Part shown: positions 17,705-25,259 of the stretch, piece after piece
Position numbering within the stretch: position 1 is the stretch's first letter
Layout of the letters: the number at the start of each line of letters is the position of its first letter
DNA from: Thermomonas sp.
GTDB lineage: Bacteria > Pseudomonadota > Gammaproteobacteria > Xanthomonadales > Xanthomonadaceae
Direction: 5' to 3'
Length of the DNA: 64,000 nt
Assembly: GCF_029945965.1 (NCBI RefSeq)
Contig: NZ_JAQSDO010000020.1
Span: 1-64,000 of the forward strand
Made by a program: the position numbers and the translations under genes
The notes under the pieces: generated by a model
The model's database searches: none
What the model was told of the DNA's origin: nothing
The model's input: only the letters and a program-made list of their open reading frames with translations

Positions 17705-18384
17705 ATGCTCAGGCTGCGCAGCCAGTTGGCGAGGCGAGTTTGTTCCGGCAGTGGATCACGCAAGGCATCCAGTGCCGACCACAACGGCGAGAGGTCATCG
17801 ATGGCATCGACATCGCGCAAGCTGCGCAGGCGCGTGATTGACACGTCGCCCAAGCCATCGCAGAAGCGCGTGGCGGTATCGGCCCGCGACCACGGCGTTG
17901 TTGACCATGCCATTGCCGGCACGCCGCCACTGGTGGCGAACAACCAGAAGCCGCCGTCGATACTCGGGCCGAGCACATGCTGGCTCGTTTGCAGGCCATG
18001 CGTGGCAGCGACGATGTCGGCGACGGTGATCTGCGGGGTGTCCGCGCCCAGCAACAGGGCTGCATCGAAGCGAGTGAACATGGACTCGGTGACGTGGCAC
18101 ATGCGCGCGCCGAGATCGCCTTCGCCCTGATCGATACGGGGTAACGAGGCCCACAACAGCTCGTCGAGTGCAGCGGTTTCGGCGACGGCCCAATGCGTCG
18201 TCAGCAGCGGCATGTCTCGTTGTGCCTGGCGCGCCACCGCAGCCACCGCGTCCGCAGCGAGCAGGTGGAACTGCTGCGCGGCGTCGACACCGATGCCGGC
18301 GGCCAGCCGCGTCTTCAATGGCGAATGCCGCGGCGTCTTGACGAAGATCGCGATGCCAACGCGCCCATGCTTCGGCAGCGTCAT
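17701..18384 (-). CDS. TIGR04282-type transferase (rSAM/selenodomain-associated transferase 1)
   Basis: This 227-residue protein has a nucleotidyl/glycosyl-transferase fold of the CofC/DUF2064 type: VGIAIFVKTPRHSPLKTRLAAGIG at the N-terminus, FDAALLLGADTPQIT (acidic metal site) in the middle, and VLGPSIDGGFWLFA. Family members accompany ArsS-type radical SAM enzymes and a second transferase, as here, and are annotated as arsenosugar-pathway glycosyltransferases. It overlaps the upstream gene by ATGA. Its stop codon comes from the adjoining REP element, so the original C-terminus may have been altered by a few residues. Confidence 0.85.
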   Translation of the reverse strand: MTLPKHGRVGIAIFVKTPRHSPLKTRLAAGIGVDAAQQFHLLAADAVAAVARQAQRDMPLLTTHWAVAETAALDELLWASLPRIDQGEGDLGARMCHVTESMFTRFDAALLLGADTPQITVADIVAATHGLQTSQHVLGPSIDGGFWLFATSGGVPAMAWSTTPWSRADTATRFCDGLGDVSITRLRSLRDVDAIDDLSPLWSALDALRDPLPEQTRLANWLRSLSM

Positions 18385-19055
18385 GTTCGCCGGGATTCCT
18401 GTTTTGCCTGGGCCGCTGTCAGCCGCAGGTGTCGCGCGGTGGTGCGCAGCCAACCCTGTTCGGCATATTTGCGCGCACTGGTCGATAGCGTTCCGCCGAC
18501 ACAGCGCAATGGCAGGCCGATACGACGCGCGCGCCATACCATCGCGTGGTCCTCGCCGTATGCCAGCGCGGGATCGAATGGGCCAAGTCGCGCCGCATCG
18601 TCGCGGTGCAGGACGAAACCCTGGTCGCCGAATGGCAGGCTCAGCCAGCGTGCGCGCAGGTTGGCGCCGAGTGCATTGAACGCCATCGGCCAAGGGCCAT
18701 CGTCGGCGAACGCGAGCCGGAACCAACCTAGCGCACGCGGCATGCTGGCGAGGTACTCGCGCAATGCCGGCCAGGTATCCGGTTGCAGGCGCGAATCGGC
18801 ATGCAACAGCCACAGCCACTGGCCATCCGCGGCGGTGATCCCTGCATTGAGCTGGTGGGCGCGTCCAGCTGGTGCCGACAGTGCCACGCAATGGTCCGGC
18901 ACATCGTTCGATTGCGCATCGCCATCGGCGAATACCAGCAGCAGCTGCGGGCGCGATGCGAGTTGCGACAGTTGTTCGACCAAGCCGCGCCAGGCAACAT
19001 CGCCCGGGCCTACTGGAATGATTATCGACAAGGACGGAATGTTCGGGTCATGCAT
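18381..19055 (-). CDS. TIGR04283-type family 2 glycosyltransferase (rSAM/selenodomain-associated transferase 2)
   Basis: This 224-residue protein is a short GT2 enzyme: SLSIIIPVGPGD at the start, GRAHQLNAGITAADGQWLWL, the acidic LHADSRL, and GFRLAF-like GWFRLAFADDG before FGDQGFVLHR. It belongs to the family that is regularly adjacent to TIGR04282 and an ArsS-like radical SAM protein. It should transfer a sugar or nucleotide-sugar part to the product of the radical SAM step. Spacing to the radical SAM gene is six bases, and it overlaps the next gene by four. The acceptor is unknown. Confidence 0.85.
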   Translation of the reverse strand: MHDPNIPSLSIIIPVGPGDVAWRGLVEQLSQLASRPQLLLVFADGDAQSNDVPDHCVALSAPAGRAHQLNAGITAADGQWLWLLHADSRLQPDTWPALREYLASMPRALGWFRLAFADDGPWPMAFNALGANLRARWLSLPFGDQGFVLHRDDAARLGPFDPALAYGEDHAMVWRARRIGLPLRCVGGTLSTSARKYAEQGWLRTTARHLRLTAAQAKQESRRT

Positions 19056-19061
19056 TCCGGA

Positions 19062-20042
19062 TCAGGCCAGGCTGCCGCCGCAACTGCTGCCAGCACCTGC
19101 GGTGCAGCCGTAGCAATGCTGGGCGAAGGCGATTGGCCGCGTTTCGATTTCGTCCAGTCGCGCGATATCCCACAACGTGGTGCGCGCGTGGCCGAGTTCG
19201 ATTCCCAGCATCTGGTTGAAATCGCAGTCGTAAAGGCCGCCATCCCAGCCGACCGAGACCAGGTTGCGGCACATCACGCCGAGTGCGGCGCGTGGATTGA
19301 AATTGTCGATCAGCAGTTGCATGTAGGCATCGAGTTCACCGTCGCGCTCGAGCTCATGCAGGAAGCGCTTTATCGGCATGTTGGTGATCGTGAACAACTG
19401 ATTGAACGTGATGTCGAAGTCGTCGTGCAGGCGCTGGCGATAGTCGTTTTCTAGCAACGCCTGCGATGGCGGCAACTTCGCGCCGATCGGGTTGTAGACC
19501 AGGTCCAGTTCCAGCCCGCTGCCAGATGTGCCGTAGCCAAGAGCGTTTAATCGCAGGAGCGCATCGATACTCCCGCCGAACACGCCCTTGCCGCGCTGCT
19601 TGTTGACGTTTTCGGGCGTGTAACAGGGCAGCGAGGCCACCACTGCCACGCCTTGCGCGGCGAGGAATTCGGCAGTGTCTTCCTGGCCTGGCTCGAACAG
19701 CACCGTGAGGTTGCAACGATCAATTACCTTCAGCCCGCGTGCACGGCCTGCGCGCACCAGTTCGCGGAATTGCGGATGCAGTTCGGGCGCACCACCGGTC
19801 AGGTCCAGCGTATGCAGTGCCGGCGCCGTATCCATCAATTCGATCAGCCGCGTGATGCCGCGGGCATCCACTGCTTCGTGGCGTTTCGGCCCGGATTCGA
19901 CATGGCAATGGGTGCAGGCCAGGTTGCAGCGCGCGGTCAGGTTGACCTGCAGGATCTCCAGTGGCGTGCGTGCAAGTGCGATGCCGTGGCGCTGCAGCGT
20001 GCGTGTGAAAGATCGCGTGGGTGCAGCGAGGACGGCATTCAT
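19062..20042 (-). CDS. arsS: ArsS-type radical SAM protein with DUF3641 C-terminus
   Basis: This 326-residue protein has the radical SAM cluster motif CNLACTHC (C39, C43, C46) and the SAM-binding LTGGAPELHP, then the DUF3641 domain. The Cys-rich tail (HCYGCTAGAGSSCGG, last 20 residues) is the selenodomain in which some relatives use selenocysteine; here all positions are Cys. ArsS transfers a 5'-deoxyadenosyl group to dimethylarsenite in arsenosugar synthesis in some bacteria. No arsM methyltransferase is seen in this window, so the substrate here may differ. ATGA overlap with the DUF3047 gene shows coupling. Confidence 0.85.
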   Translation of the reverse strand: MNAVLAAPTRSFTRTLQRHGIALARTPLEILQVNLTARCNLACTHCHVESGPKRHEAVDARGITRLIELMDTAPALHTLDLTGGAPELHPQFRELVRAGRARGLKVIDRCNLTVLFEPGQEDTAEFLAAQGVAVVASLPCYTPENVNKQRGKGVFGGSIDALLRLNALGYGTSGSGLELDLVYNPIGAKLPPSQALLENDYRQRLHDDFDITFNQLFTITNMPIKRFLHELERDGELDAYMQLLIDNFNPRAALGVMCRNLVSVGWDGGLYDCDFNQMLGIELGHARTTLWDIARLDEIETRPIAFAQHCYGCTAGAGSSCGGSLA

Positions 20043-20767
20043 GGTGTCGCTCCCGTGACCGCGAAGCGGATGTCGCCAAAAAAGCTCACCGTTGATTCCC
20101 CCGTGTTGTCGGTGTCCACTGCGACCGCGATCCCGGTGATGCGCGGGTCTGCGCTGCCGAATGCTCGTTTGTAGTCAGCGGCAACGTCGCGCTGCAGTGA
20201 CACCCACTGTCCTTGCCGAGCTGTGCCGCTGGTCGCCACGATCATCTTGACGAAGCCGGTGTAGGCGTTGTCGCGGATCGTGCCCACCGGTTGTTTGTTG
20301 TCCCAGACATAGCAGAGCGCTGCCGGCGGCAACTGGTCGCCATAGCGGGCGCGGCCGAGTTTGTAGGCGATGCGTTCGCCGAACGACATCTGCGCCGGCT
20401 TGCGATCGAAGAAGACATACAGGCGCGCCGAATAATCGTCGCCGGACTTCGATGTCAGGTCGGCCTTGTCGAGGACCCTTTCAGTCTTCCAGCGCCAGTG
20501 CAGCTGTCCTTCGACAAGTGGATCGATGCTCAACGCGTAGCGCAGCGAGGCCGCGGCGTTGTCGGCGCGGGCGCGCAGCACCGTGATGCCGCTGTCATCG
20601 ACGAGGTCGAAACGGGTTTGGCGTTCCACCTTGGGGATCGGCTGCACGCTCCAGCCGGCTGGCACTGCGGTGCCCGGCGCTACGCTGGAAAAGCGAACGG
20701 GTTGCGCGGCCAGCGCCAGCACCGGCAGCAGCGTGAGCAGCCACAGCCAATGCATGTTTCGGCTCAT
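20039..20767 (-). CDS. Exported DUF3047 protein
   Basis: This 242-residue protein has a signal peptide (MSRNMHWLWLLTLLPVLALA) and a mature domain with DYSARLYVFFDRKPAQMSF, CYVWDNKQPVGTI and the final FFGDIRFA pattern of DUF3047. These are probably beta-sandwich periplasmic proteins of unknown role. ATG at 20767 overlaps the upstream stop as ATGA, and its own stop overlaps the radical SAM start in the same way, so the three genes are tightly coupled. Confidence 0.8.
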   Translation of the reverse strand: MSRNMHWLWLLTLLPVLALAAQPVRFSSVAPGTAVPAGWSVQPIPKVERQTRFDLVDDSGITVLRARADNAAASLRYALSIDPLVEGQLHWRWKTERVLDKADLTSKSGDDYSARLYVFFDRKPAQMSFGERIAYKLGRARYGDQLPPAALCYVWDNKQPVGTIRDNAYTGFVKMIVATSGTARQGQWVSLQRDVAADYKRAFGSADPRITGIAVAVDTDNTGESTVSFFGDIRFAVTGATP

Positions 20768-22905
20768 GCGCCGCGACCCCGTTTCCAACGGTGGTAGCGC
20801 TCGGCAAGCTGCAACAGTTTTTCAGGCTGATGGCGCTTGCGGCGTTCACCGGCCACCGACTTGATCGCTTCGGCGAAGGTTGGATAGGCGAATACCGTGC
20901 CCAGGATCTTGTCCAATCCAATACCCTGCTTCATCGCCAGCGCGAATACCGCGATCAACTCGCCAGCGCGCTCGCCGACCACGCTGGCACCCAGGATTTT
21001 GTCCTTGCCCGGCGTGACCAGCACCTTGACGAAACCGGCGGTGGCGCCTTCGGCGACCGCCCGATCCAGCCCGGACATTTCGTACTTCACCACCTCGACC
21101 TCAATGCCTTGCTCCTTCGCCTCCGCCTCACTCAGGCCCACGCGCGCGGCCTCGGGTTCGGTGAAGGTGCAAGCCGGCAGCACCCGATAGTCGGCGCGGA
21201 ACGACTTGAACCCACCGAACAGCGCATTGGCCGCGGCATACCAGGCCTGGTGCGCGCCGGCATGGGTCAGCTGGTATGGGCCGGTGACATCGCCGACGCA
21301 ATAGATATTGGGGAATCGCGTGCGCAGGAATTCGTCGGTTTCGATGGTCTGGTTCTTGCGCAGGCCGAGGTCGAGCGTGTCCACGCCATAGCCATCGACA
21401 TTGGCGCTGCGGCCGATTGCGACCAGCAGCACATCGAAGTTGATCTTGTCTTTTTCCTTGCCGTGCTCGACCACCAATGCCGGTGAATCGCCGCCTTTGA
21501 TCTCGACCGCCTTGTGCCCCAGGCGGACATCGACGCCATCGTGCTCCAGCGCGGCCTGCACCACGGTCGCAACATCGCGGTCTTCGCGACCCAGCAATTG
21601 CTTGCCCATTTCAACAAGACTGACCTTGCTGCCAAGGCGCGCGAAGGCCTGCGCCAGTTCGCAGCCGATCGGCCCGCCCCCCAGGATTACCAGCCGCTTC
21701 GGCAACGTCTGCAGATCCCAGATCGAGTCCGAGGTCAGGTATGCGACCTGGTCCAATCCGGGGATCTTCGGTACCAGCGGGCGACCACCCGCGGCGATCA
21801 CGATATTGCGACTCGTCAGGGTCTTGCCGTTTACCTCTACTTCCCATGGCGAGATGATCTTGGCCTCGCCCTGGACCACGTCGACACCGAGCTTGCGGTA
21901 ACGCTGCGGCGAGTCGTGCGGGGCGATGTCGCGGATCGAGTCGCGTACGTGCGAAATGACTTTGGCAAAATCGACCTCGAGTTTGCCCGTGGTCACGCCG
22001 AAACGCACACCATCACGTGCTTCGCTGGCAGCGCGCGCGGCGCGGATCAGCGCCTTGGATGGCACGCAACCGCGGTTGAGGCAGTCGCCGCCCATCTCGG
22101 CCTTTTCGACCAGGGTGACCTTGGCGCGCACGGTCGCCGCGATATAGCTGGTGACCAGGCCGGCCGCGCCAGCACCGATCACGATCAGATTGCGGTCAAA
22201 TTTCCTGGGCTTGTTCCAGCCTTTGTAGACACGGCGCGCGCGCAAGCTATCGAGCACTTTGCGTGCGATCAGCGGCAGCAGGCCCAGCGCGACGAAGGCC
22301 AGCAGCATGCGCCAGCTGAGAATCCCGGACAGCGATTGAAGCTGGCCCAGCTCGCGACCGGCATTCACGTAAACCACGGTGCCAGCGAGCATGCCAATCT
22401 GGCTGACCCAATAGAACGTCCACGCACGAATCCCGGTCAGGCCCATGGCCAGGTTGATCACGAAGAACGGCAATAGCGGCACCAGCCGCAGGGCGAACAG
22501 GTAGAAGCCGCCTTCGCGTTCGATGCCGGCATCGATGCGCTTGAGCCGGTCGCCGAAGCGCTTGCGCACGCTGTCGCGCAGCAGGTAGCGCGAGGCCAGC
22601 ATCGCCAAAGTCGCGCCGATGCTGGCCGAGAAGGAGGCGATCAGCACACCGCGCCACATCCCGAACACCGCACCGGCGAACAGGGTCAGCAGGGTCGCAC
22701 CGGGTAGCGACAGTGCGGTGACCACGATGTACAAGCCGGCGAAGGCGAGCGCGGCGCCGAGCGGATGCGCATCGACCTGGCCACGCGCCTGTCCCAGCAA
22801 CGATTGCAGCTTGGCCAGGGTCAGGTACTCGGCGCCGCCACCGAAATACAGCGCCAGCGCGGCAACGATGACGGTGAGCAGGAAGAGAGTTTTGGTACGA
22901 GACAT
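20764..22905 (-). CDS. VTT (TVP38/DedA-like) membrane domain fused to a flavin disulfide oxidoreductase
   Basis: The 713-residue protein joins two modules. Residues 1-230 are membrane helices with the VTT/SNARE-associated signature (GAVFGMWRGVLIASFSASIG, RLVPLLPFFVINLAMGLTGI). Residues 238-713 are a pyridine-nucleotide-disulfide oxidoreductase: IVIGAGAAGL (FAD, 242-250), redox-active CLNRGC (C275, C280), an NAD(P)-binding GGGPIGCELAQAF, and the dimerisation domain. The usual active-site His-Pro of lipoamide dehydrogenases is replaced by AYPTFAE, as in mercuric reductases, but the MerA C-terminal Cys pair is missing. Such fusions occur in other bacteria. The electron acceptor is unknown. It starts 10 bases after the small ORF. 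Confidence 0.85.
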   Translation of the reverse strand: MSRTKTLFLLTVIVAALALYFGGGAEYLTLAKLQSLLGQARGQVDAHPLGAALAFAGLYIVVTALSLPGATLLTLFAGAVFGMWRGVLIASFSASIGATLAMLASRYLLRDSVRKRFGDRLKRIDAGIEREGGFYLFALRLVPLLPFFVINLAMGLTGIRAWTFYWVSQIGMLAGTVVYVNAGRELGQLQSLSGILSWRMLLAFVALGLLPLIARKVLDSLRARRVYKGWNKPRKFDRNLIVIGAGAAGLVTSYIAATVRAKVTLVEKAEMGGDCLNRGCVPSKALIRAARAASEARDGVRFGVTTGKLEVDFAKVISHVRDSIRDIAPHDSPQRYRKLGVDVVQGEAKIISPWEVEVNGKTLTSRNIVIAAGGRPLVPKIPGLDQVAYLTSDSIWDLQTLPKRLVILGGGPIGCELAQAFARLGSKVSLVEMGKQLLGREDRDVATVVQAALEHDGVDVRLGHKAVEIKGGDSPALVVEHGKEKDKINFDVLLVAIGRSANVDGYGVDTLDLGLRKNQTIETDEFLRTRFPNIYCVGDVTGPYQLTHAGAHQAWYAAANALFGGFKSFRADYRVLPACTFTEPEAARVGLSEAEAKEQGIEVEVVKYEMSGLDRAVAEGATAGFVKVLVTPGKDKILGASVVGERAGELIAVFALAMKQGIGLDKILGTVFAYPTFAEAIKSVAGERRKRHQPEKLLQLAERYHRWKRGRGA

Positions 22906-22914
22906 CGGCTGGCC

Positions 22915-22995
22915 TTAGCAGTAGGTGTCGAGCAAGAGGTCGCCGCTGCCATCCAGGGCTTCAGCATAGACATCCGGGAGCAGGTCGTGGTCCAT
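22915..22995 (-). CDS. 26-residue acidic ORF ending in Cys, first in the radical SAM operon
   Basis: An 81-base frame starts ATG at 22995 with AGGA a few bases upstream, and stops 10 bases before the VTT-flavoprotein start. It reads MDHDLLPDVY... and ends LLLDTYC. It holds seven acidic residues, one Lys/Arg-free stretch throughout, and a single Cys as the last residue. Small acidic ORFs with a fixed C-terminal residue beside a radical SAM gene are what RiPP precursors look like, but it could equally be a leader peptide. It would be missed by automatic gene calling. Confidence 0.4.
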   Translation of the reverse strand: MDHDLLPDVYAEALDGSGDLLLDTYC

Positions 22996-23177
22996 GCAGG
23001 ATCCTGTTGAAGTGGGTCATGACGGTGGATGCCGGCACCAGGCCAGCATGCCTTCATTCGCGCGAAGGCCATGGAAAGTTACGTGCGGGCCGCATATGCG
23101 GATGCGCGCCGGAGCAATATCGGCGCGTGGATGCAGGCCGCTCGCCGTAGCGCCGGGCATCCGGCACACTTGGCGGC

Positions 23178-24146
23178 ATGGACCGTTACGAACGCATCAT
23201 CGCCATGCACCGCGTGCTGCAGGCCGCCCGCCGCGCGGTGACCGTGGCCCGCTTGCAGGACGAACTGGGCTGCTCGCGCGCCACCGTCTATCGGGACCTC
23301 GCCTTCCTGCGCGATGGCCTGATGGCGCCGCTGATAGGCGATGGCGAAGCCGGCTTCAGCTACGACAAGGAGTCGGTCGAGCGCTTCGAACTGCCCGGAC
23401 TGTGGCTCAATTCGGAAGAACTGCACGCCCTGCTGGCCGCGCAGCAACTGCTCTCGCGCAGCAGTGGCGGGATGTTGTCGGCCGCGCTGGCGCCCCTGCA
23501 GCAGCGGGTCGAAAAACTGCTGGATGCGCATTCCGGCGGCAAGCGTTGGCCGGTGGAGCGGGTGCGGGTATTGCCGCATCGGCTGCGACGGATGGACGAG
23601 CACGCGTTCCGGATCGTGGCCTCGGCGGTGCTCGAACGCCGCCGCATCGCCTTCGACTACCGCGCGCGTTCGACCGACGAAAAGACCCGGCGGAACGTGT
23701 CGCCACAACGGCTGACCCATTACCGCGACAACTGGTACCTGGACGCCTGGGACGAGGATCGCAACGGCCTGCGCAGTTTCTCGATCGATCGCATCACCGG
23801 CGCGCGGCTGCTCGACGGCATCGCCACCGATGTTGCCGAGGACGAACTCAACAGCCACCTGGCCGGCAGTTATGGGATCTTTTCCGGCGCCCCGAAGGGC
23901 TGGGCCACGATCGTGTTCAGCGCCAAAGCCGCGCGTTGGGTTGCCGACGAGCACTGGCATTCCCAGCAGCAGGGCCGCTTCCTGTCAGATGGCCGTTACG
24001 AATTGAAGGTGCCGTATTCGGTACCGCGTGAATTGCTGATGGACGTGCTGCATTACGGCAGCGATGCGGAGATCGTGGAGCCGCACGCGCTGCGCGAACA
24101 GGCGCGCACCCTGCTGCAGTTGGCGCTCGGCAACTACCAGGACTGA
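23178..24146 (+). CDS. WYL-domain transcriptional regulator (YafY/DeoR-like)
   Basis: This 322-residue regulator has an N-terminal winged HTH (residues 1-60; RAVTVARLQDELGCSRATVYRDL), a WYL sensory domain (about 135-225; RRIAFDYRARSTDEKTRRN, LTHYRDNWYLDAWDE, LRSFSIDRI) and a C-terminal WCX extension. WYL domains sense ligands such as nucleic-acid ends or nucleotides. It is divergent from the radical SAM operon (182 bases between the starts), so control of that operon is likely but unproven. It is followed after four bases by the patatin gene. Confidence 0.9.
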   Translation: MDRYERIIAMHRVLQAARRAVTVARLQDELGCSRATVYRDLAFLRDGLMAPLIGDGEAGFSYDKESVERFELPGLWLNSEELHALLAAQQLLSRSSGGMLSAALAPLQQRVEKLLDAHSGGKRWPVERVRVLPHRLRRMDEHAFRIVASAVLERRRIAFDYRARSTDEKTRRNVSPQRLTHYRDNWYLDAWDEDRNGLRSFSIDRITGARLLDGIATDVAEDELNSHLAGSYGIFSGAPKGWATIVFSAKAARWVADEHWHSQQQGRFLSDGRYELKVPYSVPRELLMDVLHYGSDAEIVEPHALREQARTLLQLALGNYQD

Positions 24147-24150
24147 GTCG

Positions 24151-25056
24151 ATGGCTGCGAGCGATGCACCGAAGATTGCCGCTGGCGAACCGGTTGCGCT
24201 GGCGCTTGGCGCCGGTGGCGCGCGCGGGCTTGCGCAGATCGGGGTGATCGAGGCGCTGCAGGCGCGAGGCATCAGGATCGTGGCGGTCGCGGGCGCATCC
24301 AGCGGTGCATTGGTCGGTGGCGCGTTCGCGGCAGGAAAGCTCGAGGCCTTGCGCGAATGGATGTTGGGCACCAGTCGCACCGGCATGCTGCGCCTGCTCG
24401 ATCCAGGCTTCGGCAGATCGGCGCTGTTCACCGGTAATCGGCTGGTGCGGCGCTTGCGCGAGGTGGTTGGCGAACCAAAGATCGAGGACCTGCCGGTGGA
24501 TTTCACCGCGGTGGCGGTCGACCTGATGCGCCAGCGCGAAGTCTGGTTGCGCCGCGGCGACATGTGGAATGCGGTGCGCGCCTCGTTCGCGATCCCCGGC
24601 GTGTTTACTCCGTTCGAAGTGCATGGCCGCGAACTGGTCGATGGTGGCCTGCTGTCGCCGCTGCCAATTGCCGCGACCCGACTGTCGGATGCGCATCGCC
24701 TGATCGCGGTGGACATGCATGGTTGGCCGCTGCGTCCGCCCGGAGCGCTTGCAGTTGATCCCGACAAGGATGAAGCGCCGCAAGGCCGCATCGCCCGTTG
24801 GATCGATGAGCATTTCGACGACGGCGAGAAGACCGGTCCGCCCGAGCGCGAGCTGGGTTTCGCCGAATTGATGGCGCGTTCGCTGGATACCATGCAGGCG
24901 CAGATCTCGCGCGTGCAGATCGCGCTGGATCCACCGGAAATCGTCATCCGCATTCCGCGCGATGCCTGCCAGTTCTACGAATTCTGGCGTGGCCGCGAGC
25001 TGATCGAGATCGGTCGTCGCGAAGCGGACAAGGTGCTGGATGCAGCGGGGTATTGA
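24151..25056 (+). CDS. Patatin-like phospholipase (RssA-like)
   Basis: This 301-residue protein has the patatin fold: oxyanion loop ALGAGGARGLAQIGV, nucleophile elbow GASSG in VAGASSGALVGGAF, and the catalytic Asp in LVDGGLLSPLP. It should be a cytosolic or membrane-associated lipid acyl hydrolase, like E. coli RssA. The ATG at 24151 directly follows the regulator stop (GACTGAGTCGATG), so the two are co-transcribed. The physiological substrate is unknown. Confidence 0.88.
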   Translation: MAASDAPKIAAGEPVALALGAGGARGLAQIGVIEALQARGIRIVAVAGASSGALVGGAFAAGKLEALREWMLGTSRTGMLRLLDPGFGRSALFTGNRLVRRLREVVGEPKIEDLPVDFTAVAVDLMRQREVWLRRGDMWNAVRASFAIPGVFTPFEVHGRELVDGGLLSPLPIAATRLSDAHRLIAVDMHGWPLRPPGALAVDPDKDEAPQGRIARWIDEHFDDGEKTGPPERELGFAELMARSLDTMQAQISRVQIALDPPEIVIRIPRDACQFYEFWRGRELIEIGRREADKVLDAAGY

Positions 25057-25228
25057 GGGTTTATGTTCAATAACTCGTAAGTGCTGTATATCCGGCATGT
25101 ATCGCATGATTCAGGGATGCAAGTTTTGGTTAGGCAGGGCCAGAATTATAGGCTTGCTTAATTATATTGGATAATGACTGACGGTGAAATTCACGGCGCA
25201 GTAAATTTATTTATAATTTCCAACGGAG

Positions 25229-25249
25229 CTCCGACCGAGAGGCTCGGAG
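25229..25249 (+). promoter_or_regulatory. Hairpin covering the ribosome binding site of the CPBP gene
   Basis: CTCCGA at 25229-25234 pairs with TCGGAG at 25244-25249 around a nine-base loop. The right arm contains GGAG, the only Shine-Dalgarno-like sequence before the TTG start at 25260 (10 bases on). The stem could modulate translation. The upstream 200 bases (25057-25228) are strikingly AT-rich and probably hold the promoter. Confidence 0.35.
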
Positions 25250-25259
25250 TTGCATTTAT

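Noticed and set aside
18385-18891. N-terminal extension of the TIGR04282 transferase over the upstream gene
   Set aside because: The frame is open but overlaps the TIGR04283 gene; ATG at 18384 with ATGA overlap begins exactly at the conserved domain.
19062-20042. Selenocysteine in the ArsS-like selenodomain
   Set aside because: The C-terminal positions are all Cys codons in this copy; no in-frame TGA before the final stop.
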